From UBA4615 sp046046245 (GTDB lineage: Bacteria; Pseudomonadota; Gammaproteobacteria; Burkholderiales; Burkholderiaceae_E), in the NCBI GenBank assembly GCA_046046245.1, contig JBJOKE010000008.1:62001-126000 (forward strand): a DNA stretch of 64,000 bases. The letters are read 5' to 3'. The position numbers were made by a program, and so were the translations under genes. The notes beneath the pieces were generated by a model. That model worked only from the letters and a program-made list of their open reading frames with translations, was not told the DNA's origin and made no database searches. Positions 8,101 through 15,995 of the stretch are shown piece by piece; the first letter of the stretch is position 1, and each line of letters begins with the position of its first letter.

Positions 8101-9819
8101 ATGCCCCTGCACCTCCAGGACGGCGTCCTGCACGGCGCGGTGCGCCGCATCGCCGTGGTCGGCCCCGGCATCGTCGGCATGCCGATGGCCGCGCTGCTCG
8201 CCCATGCGCGGATCCGCGACGGGGGCGGCGAGCCCGCCCGCGTCGTCGTCGTCCAGCGCGCGTCGCCGACCTCGGCGTGGAAGGTCGATGCGATCAACCG
8301 CGGCGACCCGGTGATCGGCGGCGTCGAGCCCGGCCTCGCGGCCGTCATCCGCGACGCGGTCGACGCCGGCCTGCTGTCGGCGACCCACGACTTCGCCGAC
8401 GTCGCCGACGCCGACCTCGTGCTGGTCTCCGTCCAGACCGACCGCGACGGACTCGCCCCCGACTACGGCCCGCTGATGTCCGCCGTCGACGGCCTCGCCG
8501 CGGCGCTCGCCCGACGCCCTGCCGGCCAGGTGCCGGTGGTGGTGTTCGAGTCGACGCTCGCGCCCTCCTCGATGGCCACCGTGGTCCGCGAGCGCTTCGC
8601 GCGGCACGGGCTCGTCGAGGGGCGCGACGTGCTGCTCGGCAACAGCCCGAACCGCGTGATGCCCGGCCGCCTGGTCGAGCGCGTCGCCGCGTCCGACAAG
8701 CTCGTCGCCGGGCTGCATCCCGAGACGCCCGGCCTCGTCGCGCGGATCTACCGCCACGTCGTCACCGCCGGCACGCTGCACCGGACGAACAGCATGACCG
8801 CCGAGGTCGTGAAGACGCTGGAGAACGCCTACCGCGACGTGCGGATCGCGTTCGCGGCCGAGCTCGTCCGCTGGTGCGACGCCGAGGACATCGACTTCTT
8901 CGCGCTGCGCGATGCGGTCAACGCGCGGCTCGCGCAGGTCGACGCGGCCTCGGCGAGCGCCACCGCCGTGCCCAGCGGCGGCGTGCTCGTGCCGACGATC
9001 GGCGTCGGCGGCCACTGCCTGCCCAAGGACGGCATCCTGCTGTGGTGGCGTGCGCTCGAGGCCGGAGTCGACGCCTCGCGCAGCCTGGTCCTGCTCGCGC
9101 GCCGGATCAACGACGAGTCGCCGCTCGCCGCGATCGCGCATGCCGAGCGCGCGCACGGCCCGGTCGACGGCGCACGGGTCGCGCTGCTGGGCGCCGCCTA
9201 CCGCTTCGACAGCGAGGACACGCGCAACGCGCCGGCGCTGCCGCTGGCGCGCGCGCTGCGCGAGCGCGGCTGCCGGGTCGCGCTGCACGATCCGTACGTG
9301 AAGCCGGGCGACCAGAACCTGGTGCGCTTCGGCCTCGACGGCGCGTTCACGAACTCGCTCGAGGCCGCGCTCGGCGACGCCGACTGGGTCGTCGCCTGCA
9401 CCGGCCATGGCGTCTATCAGCGCGGGCTCGCGGGCCTGCTCGATGCGGCGCCCCGCGCGCGGGTCGTGCTCGACGGCGCGAACCTCTGGCGGGCGGCCGA
9501 GGTCGAGGCCCGCGGCGTCGGCTACGCGGGGATCGGCCGCGGCCGGCGCGCGCCCGAGGCGGCCGTGGTCGACTTCGCGATGCGCTCGTTCCGCGCGATG
9601 GAGACCGGCGTGGCGAACGAACTGGCCGCCGTCCTCGAGCACCTGAACCGGCACCATGCGCCCGATGCGTTCAACCGCGTCTCGCTCGACGAGGTCCGCC
9701 GGCTGGCTGCCACCTGCCCGACCGGCTGCGCGATCGGGACGCCCGCAGCGACCGTCGAGGTGCCGACTCACGCCGGGTTCTCGCTGCGGCTCGCCCGCGC
9801 CGCCGCCGGCCTGGCGTGA
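8101..9819 (+). CDS. wbpA: UDP-N-acetylglucosamine 6-dehydrogenase-like nucleotide-sugar dehydrogenase with C-terminal extension (WbpA-like)
   Basis: 572 residues, clearly longer than the usual 420-450. NAD-binding GPGIVGMPMAALLAHA near residue 20, the central NSMTAEVVKTLENAYRD helix, catalytic Cys306 in GVGGHCLPKDG, and the UDP-binding domain with LLGAAYRFDSEDTRNAP. The enzyme should oxidise C6 of UDP-GlcNAc to the uronic acid, the first step of the pathway encoded here. After the core ends near residue 480 there is an unrecognised tail of about 90 residues (from EAAVVDFAMRSFRAME onwards). Start ATG at 8101 is preceded by GGAG at 8091-8094. The stop overlaps the GTG of the next gene by 4 bp. 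Confidence 0.86.
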   Translation: MPLHLQDGVLHGAVRRIAVVGPGIVGMPMAALLAHARIRDGGGEPARVVVVQRASPTSAWKVDAINRGDPVIGGVEPGLAAVIRDAVDAGLLSATHDFADVADADLVLVSVQTDRDGLAPDYGPLMSAVDGLAAALARRPAGQVPVVVFESTLAPSSMATVVRERFARHGLVEGRDVLLGNSPNRVMPGRLVERVAASDKLVAGLHPETPGLVARIYRHVVTAGTLHRTNSMTAEVVKTLENAYRDVRIAFAAELVRWCDAEDIDFFALRDAVNARLAQVDAASASATAVPSGGVLVPTIGVGGHCLPKDGILLWWRALEAGVDASRSLVLLARRINDESPLAAIAHAERAHGPVDGARVALLGAAYRFDSEDTRNAPALPLARALRERGCRVALHDPYVKPGDQNLVRFGLDGAFTNSLEAALGDADWVVACTGHGVYQRGLAGLLDAAPRARVVLDGANLWRAAEVEARGVGYAGIGRGRRAPEAAVVDFAMRSFRAMETGVANELAAVLEHLNRHHAPDAFNRVSLDEVRRLAATCPTGCAIGTPAATVEVPTHAGFSLRLARAAAGLA

Positions 9820-10796
9820 GCCGCGCGCGCCGCGTCGCGTCGCTCGCGGTCGGCGCGCTCGCGAGTGCCGCCTACCTCGCCGTCGTCGCGCGCGGGCTGT
9901 CGCTCGACGCGCTGCGGGCCGCCGCCGCGGCGATCGATCCCGGGCCGCTCGCGCTGCACGTGGCCGGCTTCGCGCTGGTGATGCGCGCGCGCGCCGAGCG
10001 GCTCGCCGCGTCGCTCGGCCCGCTGCGGCCCACCCGCTGGATCGAGGTCCTGCCCTCGCAGATGGCCGGCTACCTCGCGAACCTCGTGCTGCCGATGCAG
10101 GCCGGCGAGCTCGCCCGCGTCGCGGTCGCCTCGCGCGGGCTCGGCGTGCCCGCGGGCGCGGTCGTGTCGGCGATCGCGGTCGAGCGGGTGGTCGACCTGC
10201 TGATCGCCCTGGCCGGCTTCGCGGCCGCGACGGCGGTGCTGCCCGGCACCGCCGCGCCGCTGCGGCAGGCCGCGCTCGCGCTGGGCGCCGCGGTCGCCGC
10301 GGGCGCGGCCGTGCTGGCCTGGAGTGCGGCGCGCCCGGACGCCCTGCGCAGCACGGTCGACGCGGTCGCCCGGCGCCTGCCCGACGGCGTCGCCGCCGGG
10401 CTGCGCGCGCAGGCCGGGGCCTGCATCGACGGACTCGCCACGCTGCGCTCGCCGCGCTTCCTCGCGCGCTACGCCGGCTGGTGCGCGCTGCAGTGGGCGG
10501 GCTGGGTCGCGAGCGTCGCGACCACGCTGTGGGCGGCCGGCCTGGTCGCGGGTCCCGCGGCCACCGTGCTGGCGAGCGCGCTGTCCACCCTCGCGCTGGT
10601 GCTGCCGGCCGCGCCCGGCTACGTCGGGACCTTCCAGCTCGCCTACCAGGCGGCGCTCGGCCCGCTCGGCCTCGAGCCGGCCGCGCTCTTCGTCGCCGCG
10701 ACCCTGCTGCAGGTCCTGACGCTGGGGCTCGCGCTGCTCGCCGCCGGGATCGTGGCGTTCGCGCCGCGCGTGCACGGCCGACCGCGACGCGCCTGA
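9816..10796 (+). CDS. Flippase-like membrane protein (lysylphosphatidylglycerol synthase TM region / UPF0104)
   Basis: 326 residues, strongly hydrophobic, with roughly seven to eight predicted membrane segments. Family hallmarks are the polar LANLVLPMQAGELARVAVASR segment around residues 85-105 and the AVERVVDLL motif near 125, plus a C-terminal PAAPGYVGTFQ loop. Family members include the MprF flippase domain and polysaccharide- or lipid-linked-sugar associated proteins such as AglD. Here it terminates a surface-polysaccharide operon, so a role in handling a lipid-linked glycan is inferred. GTG start at 9816 overlaps the dehydrogenase stop (GTGA). Converges with the minus-strand DUF1839 gene across a 51-bp gap. 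Confidence 0.75.
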   Translation: MSRARRVASLAVGALASAAYLAVVARGLSLDALRAAAAAIDPGPLALHVAGFALVMRARAERLAASLGPLRPTRWIEVLPSQMAGYLANLVLPMQAGELARVAVASRGLGVPAGAVVSAIAVERVVDLLIALAGFAAATAVLPGTAAPLRQAALALGAAVAAGAAVLAWSAARPDALRSTVDAVARRLPDGVAAGLRAQAGACIDGLATLRSPRFLARYAGWCALQWAGWVASVATTLWAAGLVAGPAATVLASALSTLALVLPAAPGYVGTFQLAYQAALGPLGLEPAALFVAATLLQVLTLGLALLAAGIVAFAPRVHGRPRRA

Positions 10797-10847
10797 GCCC
10801 CGCGCCCCCGCGCTCGATCCGGCGCGGCAGCCGATCGGCGGGCGCGC

Positions 10848-11819
10848 CTACCCCAGCGCGGCACCCGCCCGCGCGAGCGCCTCGGCCCGCGCCTGCCCGA
10901 TCGCACGCAGCGCCCCGCTCGGGTCCCAGGGCTTGCGGACCACCGCGGCGCGGGCCGCCTTGAGCACCATCGCCTTCGCGTCGGCCGAGACCCGGTCGAG
11001 CGCGTCGGCCGCCGGCCCGAAGACGTCGCCCAGCCAGCGCAGGTGCAGCGCCCCGAGCTCGGCGGCGCTGCCCAGCTGCCGCAGCGTCGCGAAGGCCCAG
11101 GCGTGGAAGACCTCGGGACCCTGCGACGCAAGCGCCTGCAGGTCCTCGCCGATCCGGCCGGCGAAGGCCTCGACCGGATCACGCCGCGGCGCCCGCGCCA
11201 GATGCCCGGCGAGCAGTCGCCGCGCGATCGCGCGCAGCGCGTCCGGGTCGCGCCGCTCGAGGCGGTCGAGCCGGATCAGCTCGGCGTACAGCGGCAGCGT
11301 GCGCCGGGTCGCGTCACCGCCCAGCCCGAGCGCGCCGTCGAAGTCCTCGCCCTCGAGCTCGAAGTAGCCGGCGTTGTGGAAGTAGCCGAGCCGCCGCGCG
11401 GCCGCATCCACCGCCGCCACCACGATCGTCGTCTTCGCGTGGGTGCGGCGGTAGTCGGTGCCGGCGACGTCGGGCAGGTGGAACGCGTCGGCCTCGGTGC
11501 CCACCAGGTGTCCGGCGGCCAGGTGCTCGGCCAGGTGCGCGTCCAGCGGCCGCCAGACGTTGAGCTCGCGCACGTCGATTCCGTAGAGCGCGCGGACCTC
11601 GTCGTGCGAGGGCTTGTAGAAGGTCCACTGGTCGCCCTCGAAGTCGAGCGCGAACACCGGCCCGAGCATCGCCAGCGGCTCGAGGCCCAGCGCGCCGAGC
11701 AGCTCGATCCAGACGTCGACGTAGCAGTTCTTCTCGACCCAGGTGCGCTCGGATGCGTGCAGCGCGTGCGGGACGTGCGAGGCCGCGTCGAGCGCGGCGA
11801 GCGGCGCGCAGCGGATCAC
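10848..11819 (-). CDS. DUF1839 family protein, partner of amino acid:ACP ligase
   Basis: 323 residues. The protein begins VIRCAPL and carries the conserved N-terminal stretch ERTWVEKNCYVDVWIELL near residue 25, then FALDFEGDQWTFYKPSHDE, YRRTHAKTTIV and LGYFHNAGYFELEGEDF. The combination matches DUF1839, a family known to occur next to stand-alone amino acid:[carrier protein] ligases. A GTG start at 11819 overlaps the ligase stop by 4 bp (GTGA), so the two are translationally coupled; the long open frame upstream is only the antisense-free extension through the ligase gene. A conserved Cys in the EKNCY motif and several conserved acidic/Tyr residues could be catalytic, for example in transferring the aminoacyl group off the ACP, but that is speculation. 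Confidence 0.8.
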   Translation of the reverse strand: MIRCAPLAALDAASHVPHALHASERTWVEKNCYVDVWIELLGALGLEPLAMLGPVFALDFEGDQWTFYKPSHDEVRALYGIDVRELNVWRPLDAHLAEHLAAGHLVGTEADAFHLPDVAGTDYRRTHAKTTIVVAAVDAAARRLGYFHNAGYFELEGEDFDGALGLGGDATRRTLPLYAELIRLDRLERRDPDALRAIARRLLAGHLARAPRRDPVEAFAGRIGEDLQALASQGPEVFHAWAFATLRQLGSAAELGALHLRWLGDVFGPAADALDRVSADAKAMVLKAARAAVVRKPWDPSGALRAIGQARAEALARAGAALG

Positions 11820-12721
11820 GGCCACAGCTGCGCGCGGACCCCGGCGGGCCAGTCGGCGGGATCGAGGCCGTGCGTGCGGAACAGCGCCATCACGACCCGC
11901 TCCAGCCCGTAGCCGATGCAGGCGGTGTGCGCCACCGCGCCGTCGGCGCTGCGGATGTCGAACAGCGATCCGAACTTGTCGTGGTGGACGTTGAACGAGC
12001 CGACCGCGGTCGGCGTCTCCGACGAGATCACCGGCACCAGCAGCTCGTACTTGAGCTTCTGCTCCTGCTGGCTCGCCGCGAGGAACCGGCCCGCTCGGCC
12101 GAAGAACGGGTCCGACGCGACGTCCTCGCGCACCGGCAGCCCGAGACCGCGCAGCAGCGCGAGCCCGCGGGCGAGCCAGGCGTCGCGCCAGGCGATCACC
12201 TCGGACGGCGTGCCCGCCCGCACGAACTCGCGGACGCGGTACGACTGCATCCGCGTCGGCTCGCGCGAGGGCTCGTGCCGGTAGACCCAGTTGGTGGCGG
12301 TGATCAGCCGCCCGCCCGCGGGCAGCGTGCCGGTCAGCGTCGGGTAGATCGGATAGCAGGCCGACGGGTTCAGCGCCACGCCGGTGGGCCCGAGCAGGTC
12401 CTCGTACGGCTCGCCCGCCCTGACGCGGTCCGACAGCAGCCGGGCGCGGCGCTCGTCGCCGAGGAAGCTGTGCACGCAGCCGCACAGGTTCGGGAACGCG
12501 CCGAGGTAGTCGACGCGCTCGAGCAGCCTGCGGTCGATCACCGGCGGGAAGCAGGTGAGCTCGGGCACCTCGGGGCCGGCCGACGCGCCGGCCAGCGCGT
12601 CGAAGCGCCCGAGCACGTCCTCGAAGACCGCACCCCGCCCGAAGACCCCGGGCACGCCGGAAGGCAGGATGTGTCCGTGGGCCACGAGGCCCTCGAGCAG
12701 GCGTTCGCCGTCAGCGTCCAT
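11816..12721 (-). CDS. Amino acid:[acyl-carrier-protein] ligase (seryl-tRNA-synthetase-like, no tRNA domain)
   Basis: 301 residues, about the size of a class II aaRS catalytic core alone. Motif 2 is seen as YRHEPSREPTRMQSYRVREF near residues 145-165 and motif 3 as GYGLERVVMALF near 270. Cys122 (NPSACYPIYP) and Cys268 (HTACIGYG) are spaced as the two zinc-binding cysteines of the characterised Bradyrhizobium enzyme, which activates glycine or alanine and loads it onto the phosphopantetheine of a dedicated carrier protein rather than tRNA. An ACP and a holo-ACP synthase are encoded in the same operon, which supports this role. Amino acid specificity is not deducible here. Overlaps DUF1839 by 4 bp; 31 bp after the flavoprotein gene. 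Confidence 0.88.
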   Translation of the reverse strand: MDADGERLLEGLVAHGHILPSGVPGVFGRGAVFEDVLGRFDALAGASAGPEVPELTCFPPVIDRRLLERVDYLGAFPNLCGCVHSFLGDERRARLLSDRVRAGEPYEDLLGPTGVALNPSACYPIYPTLTGTLPAGGRLITATNWVYRHEPSREPTRMQSYRVREFVRAGTPSEVIAWRDAWLARGLALLRGLGLPVREDVASDPFFGRAGRFLAASQQEQKLKYELLVPVISSETPTAVGSFNVHHDKFGSLFDIRSADGAVAHTACIGYGLERVVMALFRTHGLDPADWPAGVRAQLWP

Positions 12722-12752
12722 CCGGGCTCCGCACGGTGCCGGCCGGGACCGG

Positions 12753-13955
12753 TCAGTCGTCCTTGTGGACCAGCAGCATCGTCGCGCTCTTCGAGGCGAT
12801 GCGATCGTTCGCGACCATCAGCGAGGCCGACAGCACGTCCCGGTACTGGCGCCCGACCGCATAGCGCGAGTCGTTGCGGTAGCCCTGGATGCCGATCACC
12901 TGCAGCGCGCGGTGCACGACGCGCGGCGCGGCCTCGGAACTCGCGATCTTCAGGTTGTTCATCTTCAGCGCCCAGCCGATCGTGGCCAGCCCCTCGCCGC
13001 CCTCCCCGGCGAGCCGGTCGAACTCTCGCGCGAGCGACTGCCAGTGGTGACGCATCGACTGCAGCTCGACCGAGACCTCGGCGAGCCGCGCGGCCATCGG
13101 CGGCACCGTGCCGGGCGTCCGGCGCGCCTCGGCCCGCACGTAGGCCGACGCGCGCGCGACCGCGTCGGCGGCGATCCCCGTCCAGACCGACGACCACAGG
13201 ATGTGCGAGGTCGGCACCATCGTCAGCGCCGACACGTCGGCGTAGGGCACCGGCACGACCTGCTCGGCACGCCCCTCGAAGCCGACCTGGAAGCCCGGGC
13301 TGCAGGTGCCCCGCATGCCCATCGGATCCCAGTCGGCGGTCTTTCGCAGCCGCAGCCCCGAGCGCGGCGCGTAGACGATCGACTGGTCGCTCGGCGCGGC
13401 GTCCGGCGCGCGCCGCGCGGTGATCAGCAGCGCGTCGGCCTGCTCGGCGTAGGAGATCGCGGTCGCGTCCTTGTCGATGCGGATCCGGCCGTCGGGCTCG
13501 GCGATCACGGCGCAGCGGCTGGTCCGCGTGTCGCCGCCGACGCCCGCCTCGGACGTCACCGAGGCGAGCAGCAGCTGGCGCTCGGCCAGTTCGCGCATGA
13601 CCCGCAGGAAGTGGGGCGAGCCCTGCGCGTGCCGCACCAGGCACATCACCTGGATGTGGTGCATCGCCAGCACCATGCCGCTCGCGCCGCAGCCCTGGGC
13701 GAGCGCGGCACACTGCTCGGCGAGCTCGGACATCCCGCAGCCGGCGCCGCCCAGCGCGCGCGGCACGGCGGCCGACAGCGCCCCCGCCTCGCGAAGCGCC
13801 GCGAAGGACTCCGCGGGGAACCGGGCCCGCGCGTCGACGTCGACCGCGTTCGGCGCAGCCACCTCCGCGGCGATCCGACGGATCCGTTCGGCCAGCGCGG
13901 GGCCGTCCGCGACGCTCGGCGGTTCGGCGGATCGGCGCGGCGTCGCGAGGGCCAT
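12753..13955 (-). CDS. Acyl-CoA dehydrogenase-like flavoprotein of the aminoacyl-ACP operon
   Basis: 400 residues from the ATG at 13955 (MALATPRRSAEPP); a longer frame begins at 14066 but its N-terminus is Arg/Pro-rich and unlike the family. N-terminal helical domain with GALSAAVPRALGGAGCGM, middle beta-domain with SVTSEAGVGGDTRTS and WDPMGMRGTCSPGF, then a C-terminal four-helix domain with ALQVIGIQGYRNDSRYAVGRQYRD. The usual catalytic Glu in a YEG loop is absent; the equivalent region reads YRDVLSASLMV. Such members often act on carrier-bound or unusual substrates. Being between an aminoacyl-ACP ligase and hydrolases, oxidation of an ACP-tethered aminoacyl or acyl group is plausible but unproven. 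Confidence 0.78.
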   Translation of the reverse strand: MALATPRRSAEPPSVADGPALAERIRRIAAEVAAPNAVDVDARARFPAESFAALREAGALSAAVPRALGGAGCGMSELAEQCAALAQGCGASGMVLAMHHIQVMCLVRHAQGSPHFLRVMRELAERQLLLASVTSEAGVGGDTRTSRCAVIAEPDGRIRIDKDATAISYAEQADALLITARRAPDAAPSDQSIVYAPRSGLRLRKTADWDPMGMRGTCSPGFQVGFEGRAEQVVPVPYADVSALTMVPTSHILWSSVWTGIAADAVARASAYVRAEARRTPGTVPPMAARLAEVSVELQSMRHHWQSLAREFDRLAGEGGEGLATIGWALKMNNLKIASSEAAPRVVHRALQVIGIQGYRNDSRYAVGRQYRDVLSASLMVANDRIASKSATMLLVHKDD

Positions 13956-14141
13956 GGTCGTCGGGGGCGGGATCGGCTGCGTGGAGAGACGGCGAAGTCT
14001 CGCCCAGGTCGGCGCCGGGCCGGGTGACGGACCGCACGGCGGTCGGCGCGGACCGATGCGCCGCACCGGCCGACGCAGGCCGCGCCACGCAGCGAGCCGC
14101 GAGCGGCGTCCGGTGGCCGCCGTCGAAGGCAGGCGCCCCGC

Positions 14142-15995
14142 TCAGGACGGCGTGCCGGCGATCGTCCTGGGCGTGCCGGCGGCCGCCGGCGCGACCGTCC
14201 GAGGGACCGGTCCGGATCCGTCCGCGCCGAGGCCCGCCAGCACGCAGGCGACGAGCCGTTCGCGGGCCGCCCGCGACGAGAAGGTGTGGTCCGAGCGCTC
14301 GATCCGGTCCACCGCGATCGCGCCGCGGGCGAGCAGCCGCCGGTAGGTCGCGCCGCCGCCGAAGGCGAGCAGCGCCGGGCCGGGCTCGTCGGTCGCGAAC
14401 ACGAAGCGCATCGCGACGCCGCGCCGGGCGATCGCGTCGAGCTCGACCTGGAGGTCGTCGTCGAGCGGCCGGCCGATCCGCCGCCGCAGCGCACGCCGGG
14501 TCGCCTCGAGCTGCGCCGCCGCCCGGCGCGCGACGATGCCGGCGATCGCCGACAGCGTCACCTCGCCAACCGCCACCCGCCGCCACGCGCCCGCCCGGGC
14601 GGCGGCGCTCTGCAGGCGCACCGAATCCGCGATCACGCGATGCGCGTCGCGCTCGCTCGCCTCGCCGTGCCAGAAGAAGGTCAGCGGGTTGATGGCCAGC
14701 ACGCCGCGGACCGGTGCGCCCGCGACCGCGGCCTTGAAGCCGTGGTAGCCGCCCGAGCACAGGCCGCCGACCCAGGGCGCGGCCCCGCCGCGCCGCTCGC
14801 GCAGCCAGTCCACGGCCTGGCGCACCGCGTCGACCGCGTGCGGCGCGTAGACCACCGCCTCGGGCTCGCCCTCGCGCGGCGGCGTGTCGCCCAGGCCCGG
14901 CAGGTCCACGCGCAGCACCGCGTGGCCGCGCGCGGCGAGCCGCCGCGCGAGCAGCGTGGTGGTGCGGCTCGGCCCGCTGCGCGGCGCGGCGCCGGCGTTC
15001 AGCAGCAGCACCGGCGTGCGCGGGTCGGCGCCCCCCGCCTCGGCCGGTTCGGTCAGCACCCCCGCCATCGGGGCCGGCCCGCCGATCCGGACCGCGTGCT
15101 CCACGAGCGGCTCGCCACGATCGCCGTGAAGCCGCGCGCAGGCCGGCCAGTCGCCCCGCGGCGGCCGCGGCGCCCGATCGGACCGGGCCGCGTCGACCGA
15201 GGGCGTACCGGCGATCCAGCCGACCGCCGCGTCGATCATCGCCGCCGGCACCACGGCGAGGTGCGGGTCAGCGGTCATCGCGTCGAGCCCGGCGAAGGGC
15301 TCGACCTTCACGGCGGCCCCGGCCTCGCGCAGCCGCGTGATCCAGGCGTCCAGCCCCGCCGTGCGGCCGCCGTCGAGCACCAGCACGCGCCCGGCCGGCG
15401 CGGCCGCCTCGCCCCCGAGCTCGATCGACGCGATCGCCTGCCAGGCGGCCTCGTCGAACGCCCAGCCGCCCGCCTCATGCGCCGCCGCGCCGGCCGCCGG
15501 ATCGGCGTCGCGCAGCGCGGCGCCGGCGAGGCCGAACATCTTCAGCTCGCGGACGAAGGCGCGGCCCGAGACCACCGGCGCGATCGCGACCACCGCGTCG
15601 ACGTCGCCGCGCAGAGCTGCCTCGCGCACGGCCAGCGTCGCGCCCAGGCGCACGCCGGCGAGCACCCAGCGCGTGACGCCGAGCGCCGGCCCGGCCGCCG
15701 CGAGCCCCTCGCGCAGCGTGCGCGCCCAGGCGCCGAGCCGGTCCGGATCGAGCCCGTCGCCTGCCGAGTCGCCGGTGCCGTCCCAGTCGAAGCGCAGCAC
15801 CGGCAGCCCCCGGGCCGCCAGCCGCTCGGCGAGGTGCCGCAGCGTGCGGTCCGTTCCCGCCGCCTCCGGACCGATCGGCGCGCACAGCACCACGCCCGGC
15901 GCGTCCGGTCGCGGCGCCGCCGGCCGGTGGAGCCGACCGAACGCCGGCCGCCCGGGCGGACCGAACCAGCCGTCGACCCGCTCGACGCCGCTCAT
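14142..15995 (-). CDS. Fused tandem alpha/beta hydrolase (exosortase-A-associated hydrolase 2-like + 1-like)
   Basis: 617 residues made of two alpha/beta-hydrolase domains, about 1-275 and 300-590. Domain 1 begins PGVVLCAPIGPEAAGTDRT and has LRFDWDGTGDSAGD; its nucleophile elbow reads GVRLG, with Arg where Ser is expected. Domain 2 has LLLNAGAAPRSGPSR, LRVDLPGLGDT and an elbow GLCSG, a Cys-type nucleophile, followed by DRIERSDHTFSS supplying the candidate His. The GxRLG and GLC elbows recall the two separate hydrolases found in exosortase A loci, here fused in one chain. Substrate unknown; acting on acyl or aminoacyl esters/thioesters of the ACP is an inference. ATG at 15995 overlaps the glycosidase stop by 4 bp. 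A 186-bp gap separates it from the flavoprotein gene. Confidence 0.78.
   Translation of the reverse strand: MSGVERVDGWFGPPGRPAFGRLHRPAAPRPDAPGVVLCAPIGPEAAGTDRTLRHLAERLAARGLPVLRFDWDGTGDSAGDGLDPDRLGAWARTLREGLAAAGPALGVTRWVLAGVRLGATLAVREAALRGDVDAVVAIAPVVSGRAFVRELKMFGLAGAALRDADPAAGAAAHEAGGWAFDEAAWQAIASIELGGEAAAPAGRVLVLDGGRTAGLDAWITRLREAGAAVKVEPFAGLDAMTADPHLAVVPAAMIDAAVGWIAGTPSVDAARSDRAPRPPRGDWPACARLHGDRGEPLVEHAVRIGGPAPMAGVLTEPAEAGGADPRTPVLLLNAGAAPRSGPSRTTTLLARRLAARGHAVLRVDLPGLGDTPPREGEPEAVVYAPHAVDAVRQAVDWLRERRGGAAPWVGGLCSGGYHGFKAAVAGAPVRGVLAINPLTFFWHGEASERDAHRVIADSVRLQSAAARAGAWRRVAVGEVTLSAIAGIVARRAAAQLEATRRALRRRIGRPLDDDLQVELDAIARRGVAMRFVFATDEPGPALLAFGGGATYRRLLARGAIAVDRIERSDHTFSSRAARERLVACVLAGLGADGSGPVPRTVAPAAAGTPRTIAGTPS

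Noticed and set aside
10797..10847. Possible terminator between the converging flippase-like and DUF1839 genes
   Set aside because: Only an imperfect GATCCGGC/GCCGATC pairing is visible, with no T-tract on either strand.
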